Of a stretch of DNA of 5,032 nt, positions 1 through 5,032 are shown piece after piece. The stretch is from contig CALCHA010000072.1 in NCBI GenBank assembly GCA_937901265.1, positions 1 through 5,032 of the forward strand. The letters run 5' to 3'. The notes below the pieces were generated by a model, which was not told the DNA's origin, did not search any database, and saw only the letters and a list, made by a program, of their open reading frames with translations. The position numbers and the translations under genes are program-made. This DNA comes from an uncultured Phycisphaerales bacterium (GTDB lineage: Bacteria > Planctomycetota > Phycisphaerae > WQYP01). Within the stretch, counting starts at the first letter, position 1. Each line of letters begins with the position of its first letter.

Positions 1-122
1 CTTGGGACGACGAACACGGGTTAGGCATCATGACGCACAAAAACCGCATCATTAAAGTCGGCGGCGCAGACACCGCCTTCCTCCAATGGGTCGCCGAAAA
101 AGACGCACGACAAACGCCGTGA
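1..122 (+). CDS. C-terminal end of an uncharacterised protein (possibly DUF6985-like), truncated by the window edge
   Basis: The frame whose codons begin at base 3 is open from the window edge to a TGA at 120-122. It encodes 39 residues beginning WDDEHGLGIMTHKNRI and ending in a polar tail (AEKDARQTP). The W-D-D/E-E-H-G-L-G-I segment followed by a short basic strand and V-G-G-A-D-T resembles the end of small DUF6985-type proteins, which are often found among immunity-like or accessory genes. That family assignment is from memory and is weak. The start codon and most of the protein lie outside the window, so no function is proposed. The gene ends 53 bases before the next start codon, and the gap contains the left arm of an inverted repeat. 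Confidence 0.55.
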   Translation, partial: WDDEHGLGIMTHKNRIIKVGGADTAFLQWVAEKDARQTP

Positions 123-140
123 CCACGACACCCAATCGGT

Positions 141-166
141 CCACAAATCGCACAAGTGTTCACAAA
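141..166 (-). repeat. Left arm of an inverted repeat made of three CACAAA/TTTGTG words
   Basis: CACAAA-type words start at 142, 151 and 161. Read on the minus strand they are TTTGTG, CTTGTG and TTTGTG, with unit spacings of 10 then 9. The arm matches the right arm at 391-416 in opposite orientation at 22 of 26 positions, with the same spacings. It lies between the upstream stop codon and the Shine-Dalgarno sequence of the small GxxExxY-like gene. Confidence 0.7.
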
Positions 167-175
167 AAGGGGATC

Positions 176-379
176 ATGGTGAGTGAAGCTCGTCCGCCGA
201 TCGCGGAACAAATCCTGGGGGCCGCATTGAAGGTGAACAACACTCTGGGCAATGGTTTCCTTGAAAACGTCTGCGAAAATGCCCTCGCCCACTGCCTCCT
301 CCTCAACTTCGGAACCAAGCGCCTCCAAATCAAACGCCTCGTCGGCGAAACCTACGCCAACGAAGAAGACGTCATCTAA
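176..379 (+). CDS. GxxExxY-family protein relic with the central nuclease-like core deleted
   Basis: This 67-residue product starts at ATG 176, preceded by a good ribosome site (AAGGGG at 167-172, 3 bases before the ATG). An in-frame start at 86 is rejected because it would overlap the upstream gene and add a 30-residue basic, non-homologous stretch. Residues 9-39 (IAEQILGAALKVNNTLGNGF, then LENVCENALAH) match the N-terminus of GxxExxY proteins (PDDEXK_3-like, usually about 120-130 residues). In the signature G27-x-x-E30-x-x-Y33 the tyrosine is Cys33. Residues 40-57 (CLLLNFGTKRLQIKRLVG) match the family's extreme C-terminus, typically GLLINFG..KLEIKRIV. The roughly 65-70 residues that normally lie between, including the D...ExK strand pair, are absent, and the join falls near base 292. 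The frame stays open and ends in an unrelated tail (ETYANEEDVI). I infer an in-frame internal deletion in a non-catalytic relic. The family's cellular role is itself not well defined. Confidence 0.7.
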   Translation: MVSEARPPIAEQILGAALKVNNTLGNGFLENVCENALAHCLLLNFGTKRLQIKRLVGETYANEEDVI

Positions 380-390
380 AAGCAAGACTA

Positions 391-416
391 TTTGTGCGCA
401 TTTGTGCGCTTTGTGG
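391..416 (+). repeat. Right arm of the inverted repeat: three TTTGTG words
   Basis: TTTGTG occurs at 391, 401 and 410 (spacings 10 and 9) and the arm ends in GG. Its reverse complement matches bases 141-166 at 22 of 26 positions. The two arms enclose the GxxExxY relic symmetrically: the left arm ends 9 bases before its start codon and the right arm begins 11 bases after its stop. The arm lies 35 bases upstream of the NIF3 start codon, so it forms part of that gene's leader. Confidence 0.7.
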
Positions 417-451
417 GCAACCCGCCGCATCCCGAACAAGGTAAAACGAAC

Positions 452-1648
452 ATGCCAAAGCCACCCCAGCCCTCCGCCCCCCGCCTCGCACCGCAGAACC
501 TCTGGATGTCCGGCAAAAGCGCCCCCGGCGCCCTGCCTCTTTCCACCTTCGCCGACGCCATGGACAACATCGCCCCGCCCCACCTCGCGGAATCCTGGGA
601 CAACGTCGGCCTCCTCTCGGGCCACCGCACGTCGCTGGTCAAACGCGTCCTTCTTGCCATGGATCTCACCCCGCAGGTTCACGATGAATGCCTCAAGAAG
701 GACATCGACCTCCTCCTCGTCTACCACCCCCCCATCTTCAAACCCATCAAGCACCTGCGCATCGATGGCGACGAGCCCCCCGCGCTGGCGGTTGCTCTCG
801 CCTCCTTCGGTGTCTGGATCTACTCTCCCCACACCGCCCTGGACACCGTCGAAGGGGGCACCAACGACGTCCTCGCCCAGCGCCTCGGGGCGACAATCAC
901 CGGCTCCTTTTCCCACTACCCCGCCCTCGGGCAATACCTCAAGCTCGTTACCTTCGTCCCGGAAGGCCAAATCGAACAGGTCGCCGACGCAGTTTTCAAC
1001 GCCGGCGCCGGACACATCGGACAACGCGCCAAGTACACCCGCTGCTCCTTCCGCACCCCCGGCCACGGCACCTTCAAGGGCGACGACTCCACCAACCCCG
1101 CCGTCGGCTCCCGCGGCGTTTATGAAGTGGTTCCCGAGATCCGCTTCGAAACCGTTTTGCGCGCCGAAGCCGCCGGCGACGTCATCAACGCCCTCCGGTC
1201 CGCTCACCCCTACGAGGAAGTCGCCTTCGACCTTCTCCACATGGAAAGCCCGCCCGAACAGGTCGGCCTGGGCCGCTACGCGGATCTCGGCAAGGCGGAA
1301 GCCCTCGGCGCATTCGCCGCCCGCTGCAAAAAGGAACTTCACCTCCCCGCCGTGCAGATCATCGGCAACGAGAAGCAGAAGATCCGTACCCTCGCCATCG
1401 TCGCCGGAGCGGCCGGTCGCCTCCCCCTCGACCTCGCCAAAAAGCCCTTCGACGCCGTGCTCACGGGCGAACTCAAGCACCACGAACAGCTGGCGTACGC
1501 CGCCGCCAACATCCCTGTCGTGCTGCTGGGCCACCCCGATTCGGAGCGCCCCATCCTCGCCGCGCTCGCAGCGCGCCTGAAGCAGCAACTCCCCGCCCTG
1601 ACCCTCACCCTCTCCCGCGCCGACAAATCCCCCCTCACTCACCTGTAG
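452..1648 (+). CDS. NIF3/YqfO-family dinuclear metal center protein (DUF34)
   Basis: This 398-residue cytosolic protein belongs to the Nif3-like dinuclear metal-binding family, sometimes annotated GTP cyclohydrolase I type 2; the physiological reaction is not settled. The N-terminal half has FADAMDNIAPPHLAESWDNV (33-52), then YHPPIFKP (91-98) and YSPHTALD (124-131). An inserted CutA/PII-like domain (about 165-265) contains AGHIG, the CSFRTPGHGTF stretch and AHPYEEVAFD (251-260), as in the longer YqfO type. The C-terminal half has TGELKHHE (338-345) and GHPDSER (360-366). Expected metal ligands are H92, D131, H361 and E365. The position of the first His of the usual HHP motif is Tyr91, as in eukaryotic NIF3L1. 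The end, SRADKSPLTHL, fits the family's usual D-R-D-P tail. ATG 452 is chosen for its weak AAGG at 438-441. An in-frame TTG at 392 would translate the repeat, and ATG 509 lacks a ribosome site. The protein starts about 30 residues before the conserved domain. Confidence 0.93.
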   Translation: MPKPPQPSAPRLAPQNLWMSGKSAPGALPLSTFADAMDNIAPPHLAESWDNVGLLSGHRTSLVKRVLLAMDLTPQVHDECLKKDIDLLLVYHPPIFKPIKHLRIDGDEPPALAVALASFGVWIYSPHTALDTVEGGTNDVLAQRLGATITGSFSHYPALGQYLKLVTFVPEGQIEQVADAVFNAGAGHIGQRAKYTRCSFRTPGHGTFKGDDSTNPAVGSRGVYEVVPEIRFETVLRAEAAGDVINALRSAHPYEEVAFDLLHMESPPEQVGLGRYADLGKAEALGAFAARCKKELHLPAVQIIGNEKQKIRTLAIVAGAAGRLPLDLAKKPFDAVLTGELKHHEQLAYAAANIPVVLLGHPDSERPILAALAARLKQQLPALTLTLSRADKSPLTHL

Positions 1649-1674
1649 CCTGGTCGTGGCAACGAATGACCGAC

Positions 1675-1704
1675 AGGATGCGCGCCCCCCCGCCATTGCA
1701 TCCT
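1675..1704. terminator. Possible stem-loop between the convergent NIF3 and aspS genes
   Basis: AGGATGC (1675-1681) and GCATCCT (1698-1704) form a perfect 7-base-pair stem with a 16-base C-rich loop. It lies in the 78-base gap between two converging stop codons, where a bidirectional terminator would be expected. No T-tract follows on either strand, so it is at best a weak or Rho-assisted termination structure. Confidence 0.25.
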
Positions 1705-1726
1705 CTCGCCTCCCCTTCGCCACGCC

Positions 1727-3508
1727 TCACTCCTTCTTCGGCACGATCGACGCGATCGACAGATCCACCAGCTGCCCCGGCGTCACCGGCGAGGGTGCCT
1801 CGGTCATCATGTCCGTCCCGCTCTGCGTCTTGGGGAACGCGATCACATCGCGAATCGACTGGCGATTCAGCATCAGCATCACCAGCCGATCGAGGCCCAG
1901 CGCGATCCCGCCGTGGGGCGGCGCGCCAAAGCGAAGGGCGTCGAGCAGGAACGCAAACTTCTTCTGCGCATCCTCCGGCGAAATTCCCAGCAGGCCAAAC
2001 ACCTTCGACTGCACATCCTTCTGGTGAATACGAATCGAGCCGCCACCGATCTCAATGCCGTTGAGCACGATGTCATAAGCCTTGGCATGCACGCGCGTGG
2101 GATCGCTGTCGAGCAGGTGCACATCCTCATCCATCGGGGCGGTGAAGGGGTGGTGCTTGGCGATATGCCGCTGCGTTTGGGCGTCATAATCGAAGCTGGG
2201 GAACTTCACGACCCACAGGAAGTTCCACTTACCCTCGGGGATTATCTTCAAGTCGCGCGCGATTTTCTGCCGCAGCTCACCGAGCACGCGGTGACAGATA
2301 TCGAGTTTGTCCGCGCAGAACAGGAGGACATCGCCATCGCTTGCGCCGGCGAGGGCGCGCAGTTCCGCCTGCTTTTCATCAGAGATGAACTTCGCGACCG
2401 GGCCGGACATTTTTCCCGCGCCCGCTTCGCCGCCGAGCTTCAGATAGGCCAGCCCCCTGGCCCCGAACTTCTTCGCCTCTTCGGTCAAGGCATCGAGCGC
2501 CTTGCGCGTCAGCGACGTTCCGCCACCCGGCACCGCGATCAGGTTCACCGCTCCGCCCGCCTCCACCGCGGCCTTGAACACCGTCGCATCGGTGGCGTTC
2601 GCCCACGCCGAGACATTTTTCAACTCCAGCCCATAGCGTGTGTCGGGCCGATCGATGCCGAAGCGTCCCATCGCCTCCGCATAACACATCCGCGGAATCT
2701 CCGGAAGCTCGACGTTCAACACTTCCTTCCACAGCCGCGTGATCAGCCCGGTGATCAGCGTGATGACATCGTCGATGTCCACGAACGACATCTCCAGATC
2801 CAGCTGCGTGAACTCCGGCTGCCGATCCGCACGCAAATCCTCATCCCGGAAGCAGCGTGCGATCTGCATGTAGCGTTCAAGCCCCCCCACCATCAGCACC
2901 TGCTTGAACAACTGGGGCGATTGCGGCAGCGCATAAAACGACCCGGCGTGCAGCCGCGAGGGCACCAGAAATTCCCGCGCCCCCTCCGGCGTCGACTTGT
3001 AAAGGATCGGCGTCTCAATCTCGAGGAACCCATGCTCGTCGCAGTAGTCGCGCATGATCTTGGTGATCCGGTGTCGCGTCACCAGCGCCTCGGTCATCTC
3101 CTTCCGCCGGATGTCGAGGTAGCGGTACTTCAGCCGCGTGTCTTCCGACACGACGTCGCGCTGGCCCGGGGTGAAGGGGGGCGGGTCAGACTTGTTGATC
3201 AGCTCCGCCGCGGTGACCACGATCTCGATGTCGCCGGTGGGCATTTTCGGATTGGTCTTGCCCTCCTCCCGGCCGCGGACGGTTCCGGTGATGGAGACCA
3301 CATCCTCGTTGCGCAGTGCCCTGCCCACTTCGTGCGCCTGCGCGTGGTCCGGATGGAACACCACCTGCGTGATGCCCGTGCGGTCGCGCAGGTCCACAAA
3401 CGCCACGCCGCCATGATCCCGGTAGGCGTTGACCCACCCCGCCAGCGAGACGCTCTGGCCGATGTCCGATTTGCGAAGGATGCCGCAGGAATGGGTGCGT
3501 TTGGTCAT
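1727..3508 (-). CDS. aspS: Aspartyl-tRNA synthetase (bacterial type, likely non-discriminating AspRS/AspRS(Asn))
   Basis: This 593-residue class IIb synthetase charges tRNA with aspartate in the cytosol and has the normal length for bacterial AspRS. Domains in order: N-terminal OB-fold anticodon-binding domain (about 1-105, with GWVNAYRDHGG and FVDLRDRTGITQVVF); motif 1 around HGFLEIETPILYKSTPEGAR (159-178); motif 2 with RCFRDEDLRADRQPEFTQ (218-235); the bacterial GAD insertion (about 290-420, including VPGGGTSLTRKALD and GARGLAYLKL); HHPFTAP (452-458); and motif 3 GLDRLVML (538-545, Arg541). His32 and Gly83 match the positions reported to relax tRNA specificity in Pseudomonas AspRS (H31, G82), where E. 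coli has Leu and Lys. This suggests it also makes Asp-tRNA(Asn) for a GatCAB amidotransferase. The start is ATG 3508, where the conserved sequence begins (MTKRTHSCGILRKSDIG), behind a weak GGAAA. An in-frame ATG at 3562 would add 18 non-homologous residues. Confidence 0.97.
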   Translation of the reverse strand: MTKRTHSCGILRKSDIGQSVSLAGWVNAYRDHGGVAFVDLRDRTGITQVVFHPDHAQAHEVGRALRNEDVVSITGTVRGREEGKTNPKMPTGDIEIVVTAAELINKSDPPPFTPGQRDVVSEDTRLKYRYLDIRRKEMTEALVTRHRITKIMRDYCDEHGFLEIETPILYKSTPEGAREFLVPSRLHAGSFYALPQSPQLFKQVLMVGGLERYMQIARCFRDEDLRADRQPEFTQLDLEMSFVDIDDVITLITGLITRLWKEVLNVELPEIPRMCYAEAMGRFGIDRPDTRYGLELKNVSAWANATDATVFKAAVEAGGAVNLIAVPGGGTSLTRKALDALTEEAKKFGARGLAYLKLGGEAGAGKMSGPVAKFISDEKQAELRALAGASDGDVLLFCADKLDICHRVLGELRQKIARDLKIIPEGKWNFLWVVKFPSFDYDAQTQRHIAKHHPFTAPMDEDVHLLDSDPTRVHAKAYDIVLNGIEIGGGSIRIHQKDVQSKVFGLLGISPEDAQKKFAFLLDALRFGAPPHGGIALGLDRLVMLMLNRQSIRDVIAFPKTQSGTDMMTEAPSPVTPGQLVDLSIASIVPKKE

Positions 3509-3517
3509 GGTTTTTCC

Positions 3518-3542
3518 AGAAGTCAGAAAGAGAGAAGTCAGA
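3518..3542. repeat. Short direct repeat in the aspS leader
   Basis: AGAAGTCAGA occurs at 3518-3527 and again at 3533-3542, 15 bases apart. In the aspS mRNA sense these read TCTGACTTCT twice, ending just upstream of the weak ribosome site. The cause may be slippage or a small duplication. No regulatory role can be shown. Confidence 0.4.
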
Positions 3543-3688
3543 CGCCAGGGGAAGAGCAGCAAAAACAGTTTCGCCGCAACAAGACGCGCCGCGGGCCGTG
3601 CAGGGAGACCTGACGAGGGCGGGGCGTTCAGTTGCGGCGATTGTCCGTCATTCGGGAACCTCGACCGGGTTGGGGTTCATTGACGGAA

Positions 3689-3717
3689 GTTTTAACGCAT
3701 CGGCGGGGGGAAGTAAA
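3689..3717 (-). promoter_or_regulatory. Candidate sigma-70-like promoter for aspS
   Basis: On the minus strand a -35-like TTTACT (3717-3712) is followed after 17 bases by a -10-like TAAAAC (3694-3689); each matches 4 of 6 consensus positions. It lies in the 249-base gap (3509-3757) between the SRPBCC stop and aspS and would give a leader of roughly 175 bases. The rest of this gap holds only the short direct repeat; I see no coding sequence, riboswitch or T-box consensus, or convincing terminator in it. The match is weak and the promoter code of this lineage is uncertain. Confidence 0.25.
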
Positions 3718-3757
3718 TCACCGACCGGGCGGCAACGCCGGACAGCATCGATGGCGA

Positions 3758-4207
3758 TCAGGCCGCCTTCTGCTCACAGCGGGCACGCAGGGCGTCCATC
3801 ATGGCTTGCCAGCCGTCGCTCAATCCACTCTTGTGCTCGGTCTGAATCAGGCCCACCGCCTGGTGCCGCAGCGTCAGCCGGGTCGAGGAACCCTCCGGCG
3901 TGAGGCGATATTGAATATGCGAGGCGACCGCGTAGGACATCATCATCGGCCCGACCAGCTCCAGCAGCAGCGGCGGCTTGATGACCTGCACGTGGCCCCA
4001 CAGGTGGCCGGTGTTGTTGCCCAGATCGCGGAACCAGCGGCCGCCGGGGAAGGGCTCAATTTGCAGCTTCATGCTTTCAAGCGGGCCGACCTGGTCGAGG
4101 ATGGCCTGAAAGATGATCTCCGGCGGGGCGGCGATCAGCGTTTCCTTATGGATGAGGAACGCATCGACGGCGGGGGCCTTGGTTTCCGGGGGGGCGATCA
4201 TGGTCAT
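3758..4207 (-). CDS. SRPBCC-domain protein (AHSA1-like, START/Bet v1 fold)
   Basis: This is a 149-residue soluble protein of the AHSA1-like SRPBCC family, which forms a single hydrophobic ligand-binding cavity; the ligand here is unknown. Visible family features are the first strand and helix IHKETLIAAPPEIIFQAILD (19-38), the mid-domain block IEPFPGGRWFRDLG (50-63), GHLWGHVQVIKPPLLLELVG (67-86), a strand SHIQYRLTPEGSSTRLTLRH (96-115), and the long C-terminal helix GWQAMMDALRARCEQ (132-146), giving a complete single domain. ATG 4207 is chosen over the ATG two codons later because AAGGAG (4219-4214) lies 6 bases before it. It follows arsR on the same strand with a 54-base gap, the common ArsR-SRPBCC pairing, so it is probably the regulator's target and co-transcribed. 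No signal peptide or membrane segment is visible. Confidence 0.88.
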   Translation of the reverse strand: MTMIAPPETKAPAVDAFLIHKETLIAAPPEIIFQAILDQVGPLESMKLQIEPFPGGRWFRDLGNNTGHLWGHVQVIKPPLLLELVGPMMMSYAVASHIQYRLTPEGSSTRLTLRHQAVGLIQTEHKSGLSDGWQAMMDALRARCEQKAA

Positions 4208-4261
4208 GGGGAGCTCCTTGAAATTAGGCAGGGGTTTCGGCGCATCGTGGGCGGCACAACG

Positions 4262-4621
4262 TCAGTTGACAGGGGGCGGGGGTACGCCCAACGCTCGCGC
4301 ATTCCTTTCGGCGATCCGCTTGATGGCATCGAGGTGGTCATCCCAGAAACGCTCGAACGTCTGCACCCACGCGTGCACCGGCTTGAGCGGCTCCGCGTTG
4401 AGGGCGTAGAAGCGCTGATTGCCCTCCTTTTCCACCGTGACCAGGCCCACCTTTCGCAGCACGCCGAGGTGCTTGGAGACGGCGGGCTGGGGCAACCCCA
4501 ACGCGTCGACAAGGTCGTTCACCGAACTCCGGTCAACGCGGGCCAGACGGTCGAGAATCTCCCGCCGGCGCGGTTCACCCAAGGCGTTGAAGGGATCGGA
4601 AACAGTCGCAGCACGAGCCAT
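4262..4621 (-). CDS. ArsR/SmtB-family winged-helix transcriptional repressor
   Basis: This is a 119-residue DNA-binding regulator. The N-terminal DPFNALGEPRRREILDRL (9-26) is the typical ArsR opening, followed by the helix-turn-helix VNDLVDALGLPQPAVSKHLG (34-53) with recognition helix about 45-59, then the beta-wing LVTVEKEGNQRFYALN (60-75). The C-terminal helix WVQTFERFWDDHLDAIKRI (85-103) is the dimer helix seen in the SRPBCC-associated subgroup (…RFWEERLDRL). The protein has no cysteine, so it lacks the thiolate metal site of classical ArsR/CadC sensors and probably responds to something else. No Shine-Dalgarno precedes ATG 4621; the promoter at 4628-4655 would start transcription at or near the A of that ATG. 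It likely represses itself and the SRPBCC gene downstream. Confidence 0.92.
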   Translation of the reverse strand: MARAATVSDPFNALGEPRRREILDRLARVDRSSVNDLVDALGLPQPAVSKHLGVLRKVGLVTVEKEGNQRFYALNAEPLKPVHAWVQTFERFWDDHLDAIKRIAERNARALGVPPPPVN

Positions 4622-4627
4622 GGATTC

Positions 4628-4655
4628 AGTATATGCTTATAACGGAATATAGCAA
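4628..4655 (-). promoter_or_regulatory. Candidate arsR promoter giving a leaderless transcript
   Basis: On the minus strand a -35-like TTGCTA (4655-4650; 4 of 6) and a -10-like TATACT (4633-4628; 5 of 6) are 16 bases apart. Transcription would begin about 7 bases beyond the -10, at the ATG itself (4621), which fits the lack of a ribosome site. Within it, TATAT (4630-4634) and ATATA (4647-4651) form an imperfect 22-base inverted repeat that could be part of an operator. The zone is strikingly AT-rich compared with its surroundings. Confidence 0.45.
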
Positions 4656-4669
4656 GCAATAAATTGCTT
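4654..4669. promoter_or_regulatory. Candidate ArsR operator palindrome
   Basis: AAGCAAT (4654-4660) and ATTGCTT (4663-4669) are perfect 7-base inverted arms around a 2-base centre. The palindrome touches the proposed -35 element of arsR. Short dyads of this length next to or over their own promoter are typical ArsR-family binding sites. The symmetry is seen directly; binding is inferred. Confidence 0.45.
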
Positions 4670-4713
4670 CGCGGGAAAATTGCCCCGAGAAGCGCCTCCC
4701 GCAACGCCTGCCC

Positions 4714-4747
4714 AAACAAAAAGGCCCGCCTCGTGGAGAGGCGGGCC
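4714..4747 (-). terminator. Intrinsic terminator of fusA
   Basis: GGCCCGCCTC (4723-4732) and GAGGCGGGCC (4738-4747) form a perfect 10-base-pair GC-rich stem with a 5-base loop. On the minus strand the stem is followed by TTTTTGTTT (4722-4714), a standard Rho-independent design. It begins 31 bases after the fusA stop codon and points away from that gene, so it separates fusA from the arsR unit. Confidence 0.92.
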
Positions 4748-4778
4748 CCGAAAGTTTTCAGTGGTGGGTGTGTCGCGG

Positions 4779-5032
4779 TTACTTCTGAGCCGCGAGAATT
4801 TCCATCTGCACATTCGCCGGAACCTGGGCGTAGGTGTGGGGCTCCATCGTGTAGTTCGCCCGGCCCTGGCTCATCGAGCGCAGAATGGTCGAGTAACCGA
4901 ACATGCTCGCCAGCGGAACCGTCGCGTCGATCACCTGCGTGTTGCCACGCTGCTCGGCGTTCTCAATCATGGCACGGCGGCTCGAAATGTCGCCCTGCAC
5001 CGGACCGGCAAACTCAATCGGCGTCACCACCT
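4779..5032 (-). CDS. fusA: Elongation factor G, C-terminal part (domain V), truncated by the window edge
   Basis: The last 84 codons of EF-G, the GTPase that drives ribosomal translocation, run from the right edge to a TAA at 4781-4779. The visible part starts [20 protein letters not shown], matching the EF-G domain V block (V-V-T-P-E…G-D…N-S-R-R-G). It continues with [20 protein letters not shown], then [22 protein letters not shown], the family's standard end. The initiating methionine, the GTPase domain and domains II-IV lie outside the window, so EF-G paralogues cannot be told apart. A GTG at 5030 is an internal Val codon, not a start. Confidence 0.95.
   Translation of the reverse strand, partial: VVTPIEFAGPVQGDISSRRAMIENAEQRGNTQVIDATVPLASMFGYSTILRSMSQGRANYTMEPHTYAQVPANVQMEILAAQK

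Noticed and set aside
86..175. Extended start for the GxxExxY relic
   Set aside because: The 30 added residues overlap the upstream gene in another frame and are a basic, low-complexity stretch. ATG 176 has its own strong ribosome site.
252..1580. 442-codon plus-strand open frame overlapping NIF3
   Set aside because: It is very rich in Ser, Pro, Thr and Ala from reading C-rich codons out of frame; the NIF3 frame carries all conserved motifs.
1596..1618. CCCTGACCCTCACCCTCTCC-like run near the NIF3 end, similar to repeats seen between genes in some bacteria
   Set aside because: Translated in frame it matches the normal NIF3 C-terminal strand and tail (LTLTLSRADKSPL), so it is coding.
3509..3562. 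18-codon N-terminal extension of AspRS
   Set aside because: The extension reads through the direct repeat and has no counterpart in the family; the conserved start is MTKRTHSC at 3508.
1913..3613. 566-codon open frame on the plus strand
   Set aside because: It lies antisense to aspS across most of its length, has no recognisable family, and is the usual long shadow in a GC-rich gene. aspS in the other frame is unmistakable.
3632..4642. 336-codon plus-strand open frame
   Set aside because: It runs antisense to both the SRPBCC and ArsR genes, which have clear family motifs and ribosome or promoter signals; this frame has none.
1..5032. CRISPR array, tRNA/rRNA, integrase or transposase
   Set aside because: I found no regular spaced direct repeats, cloverleaf-like sequence or recombinase motifs on either strand.

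Overview
The window is GC-rich, gene-dense bacterial chromosome. It carries housekeeping genes (elongation factor G, aspartyl-tRNA synthetase, a NIF3-family protein), a two-gene ArsR/SRPBCC unit, and a small accessory segment at the left end. The GC-rich coding style, the GxxExxY relic, the eukaryote-like YHPP motif in the NIF3 protein and the EF-G tail together suggest a Planctomycetota or wider PVC-group organism. This is inference; no rRNA or marker search was possible.

Layout, left to right. Bases 1-122 (+) hold the last 39 codons of an unrecognised protein ending in a WDDEHGLGI-type segment. Bases 141-416 hold a short cassette. A 67-codon gene (176-379, +) joins the N-terminal and C-terminal ends of a GxxExxY (PDDEXK_3) protein with the whole nuclease-like core missing, and it sits between two inverted 26-base arms built of three TTTGTG-type words each. 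Bases 452-1648 (+) encode a full-length NIF3/YqfO-type dinuclear-metal protein. It converges on aspS (1727-3508, -), a full-length bacterial AspRS whose N-terminal domain carries the His/Gly pair associated with non-discriminating enzymes. A 249-base gap upstream of aspS holds its leader and a possible promoter. Next comes a probable operon on the minus strand, an ArsR-family repressor (4262-4621) followed by an SRPBCC/AHSA1-like protein (3758-4207). At the right edge is the C-terminal end of fusA (4779-5032, -) with a strong intrinsic terminator behind it.

How the parts work together. fusA and aspS serve translation but appear to be separate transcription units: fusA is closed by the terminator at 4714-4747, and aspS has its own long leader. 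The arsR-SRPBCC unit lies between them with an AT-rich promoter/operator zone (4622-4670). Its promoter spacing predicts a leaderless arsR mRNA, and a 16-base AAGCAAT/ATTGCTT palindrome is a good autoregulatory operator candidate. No undescribed large system is visible. The most unusual item is the core-deleted GxxExxY mini-gene inside its inverted TTTGTG arms.
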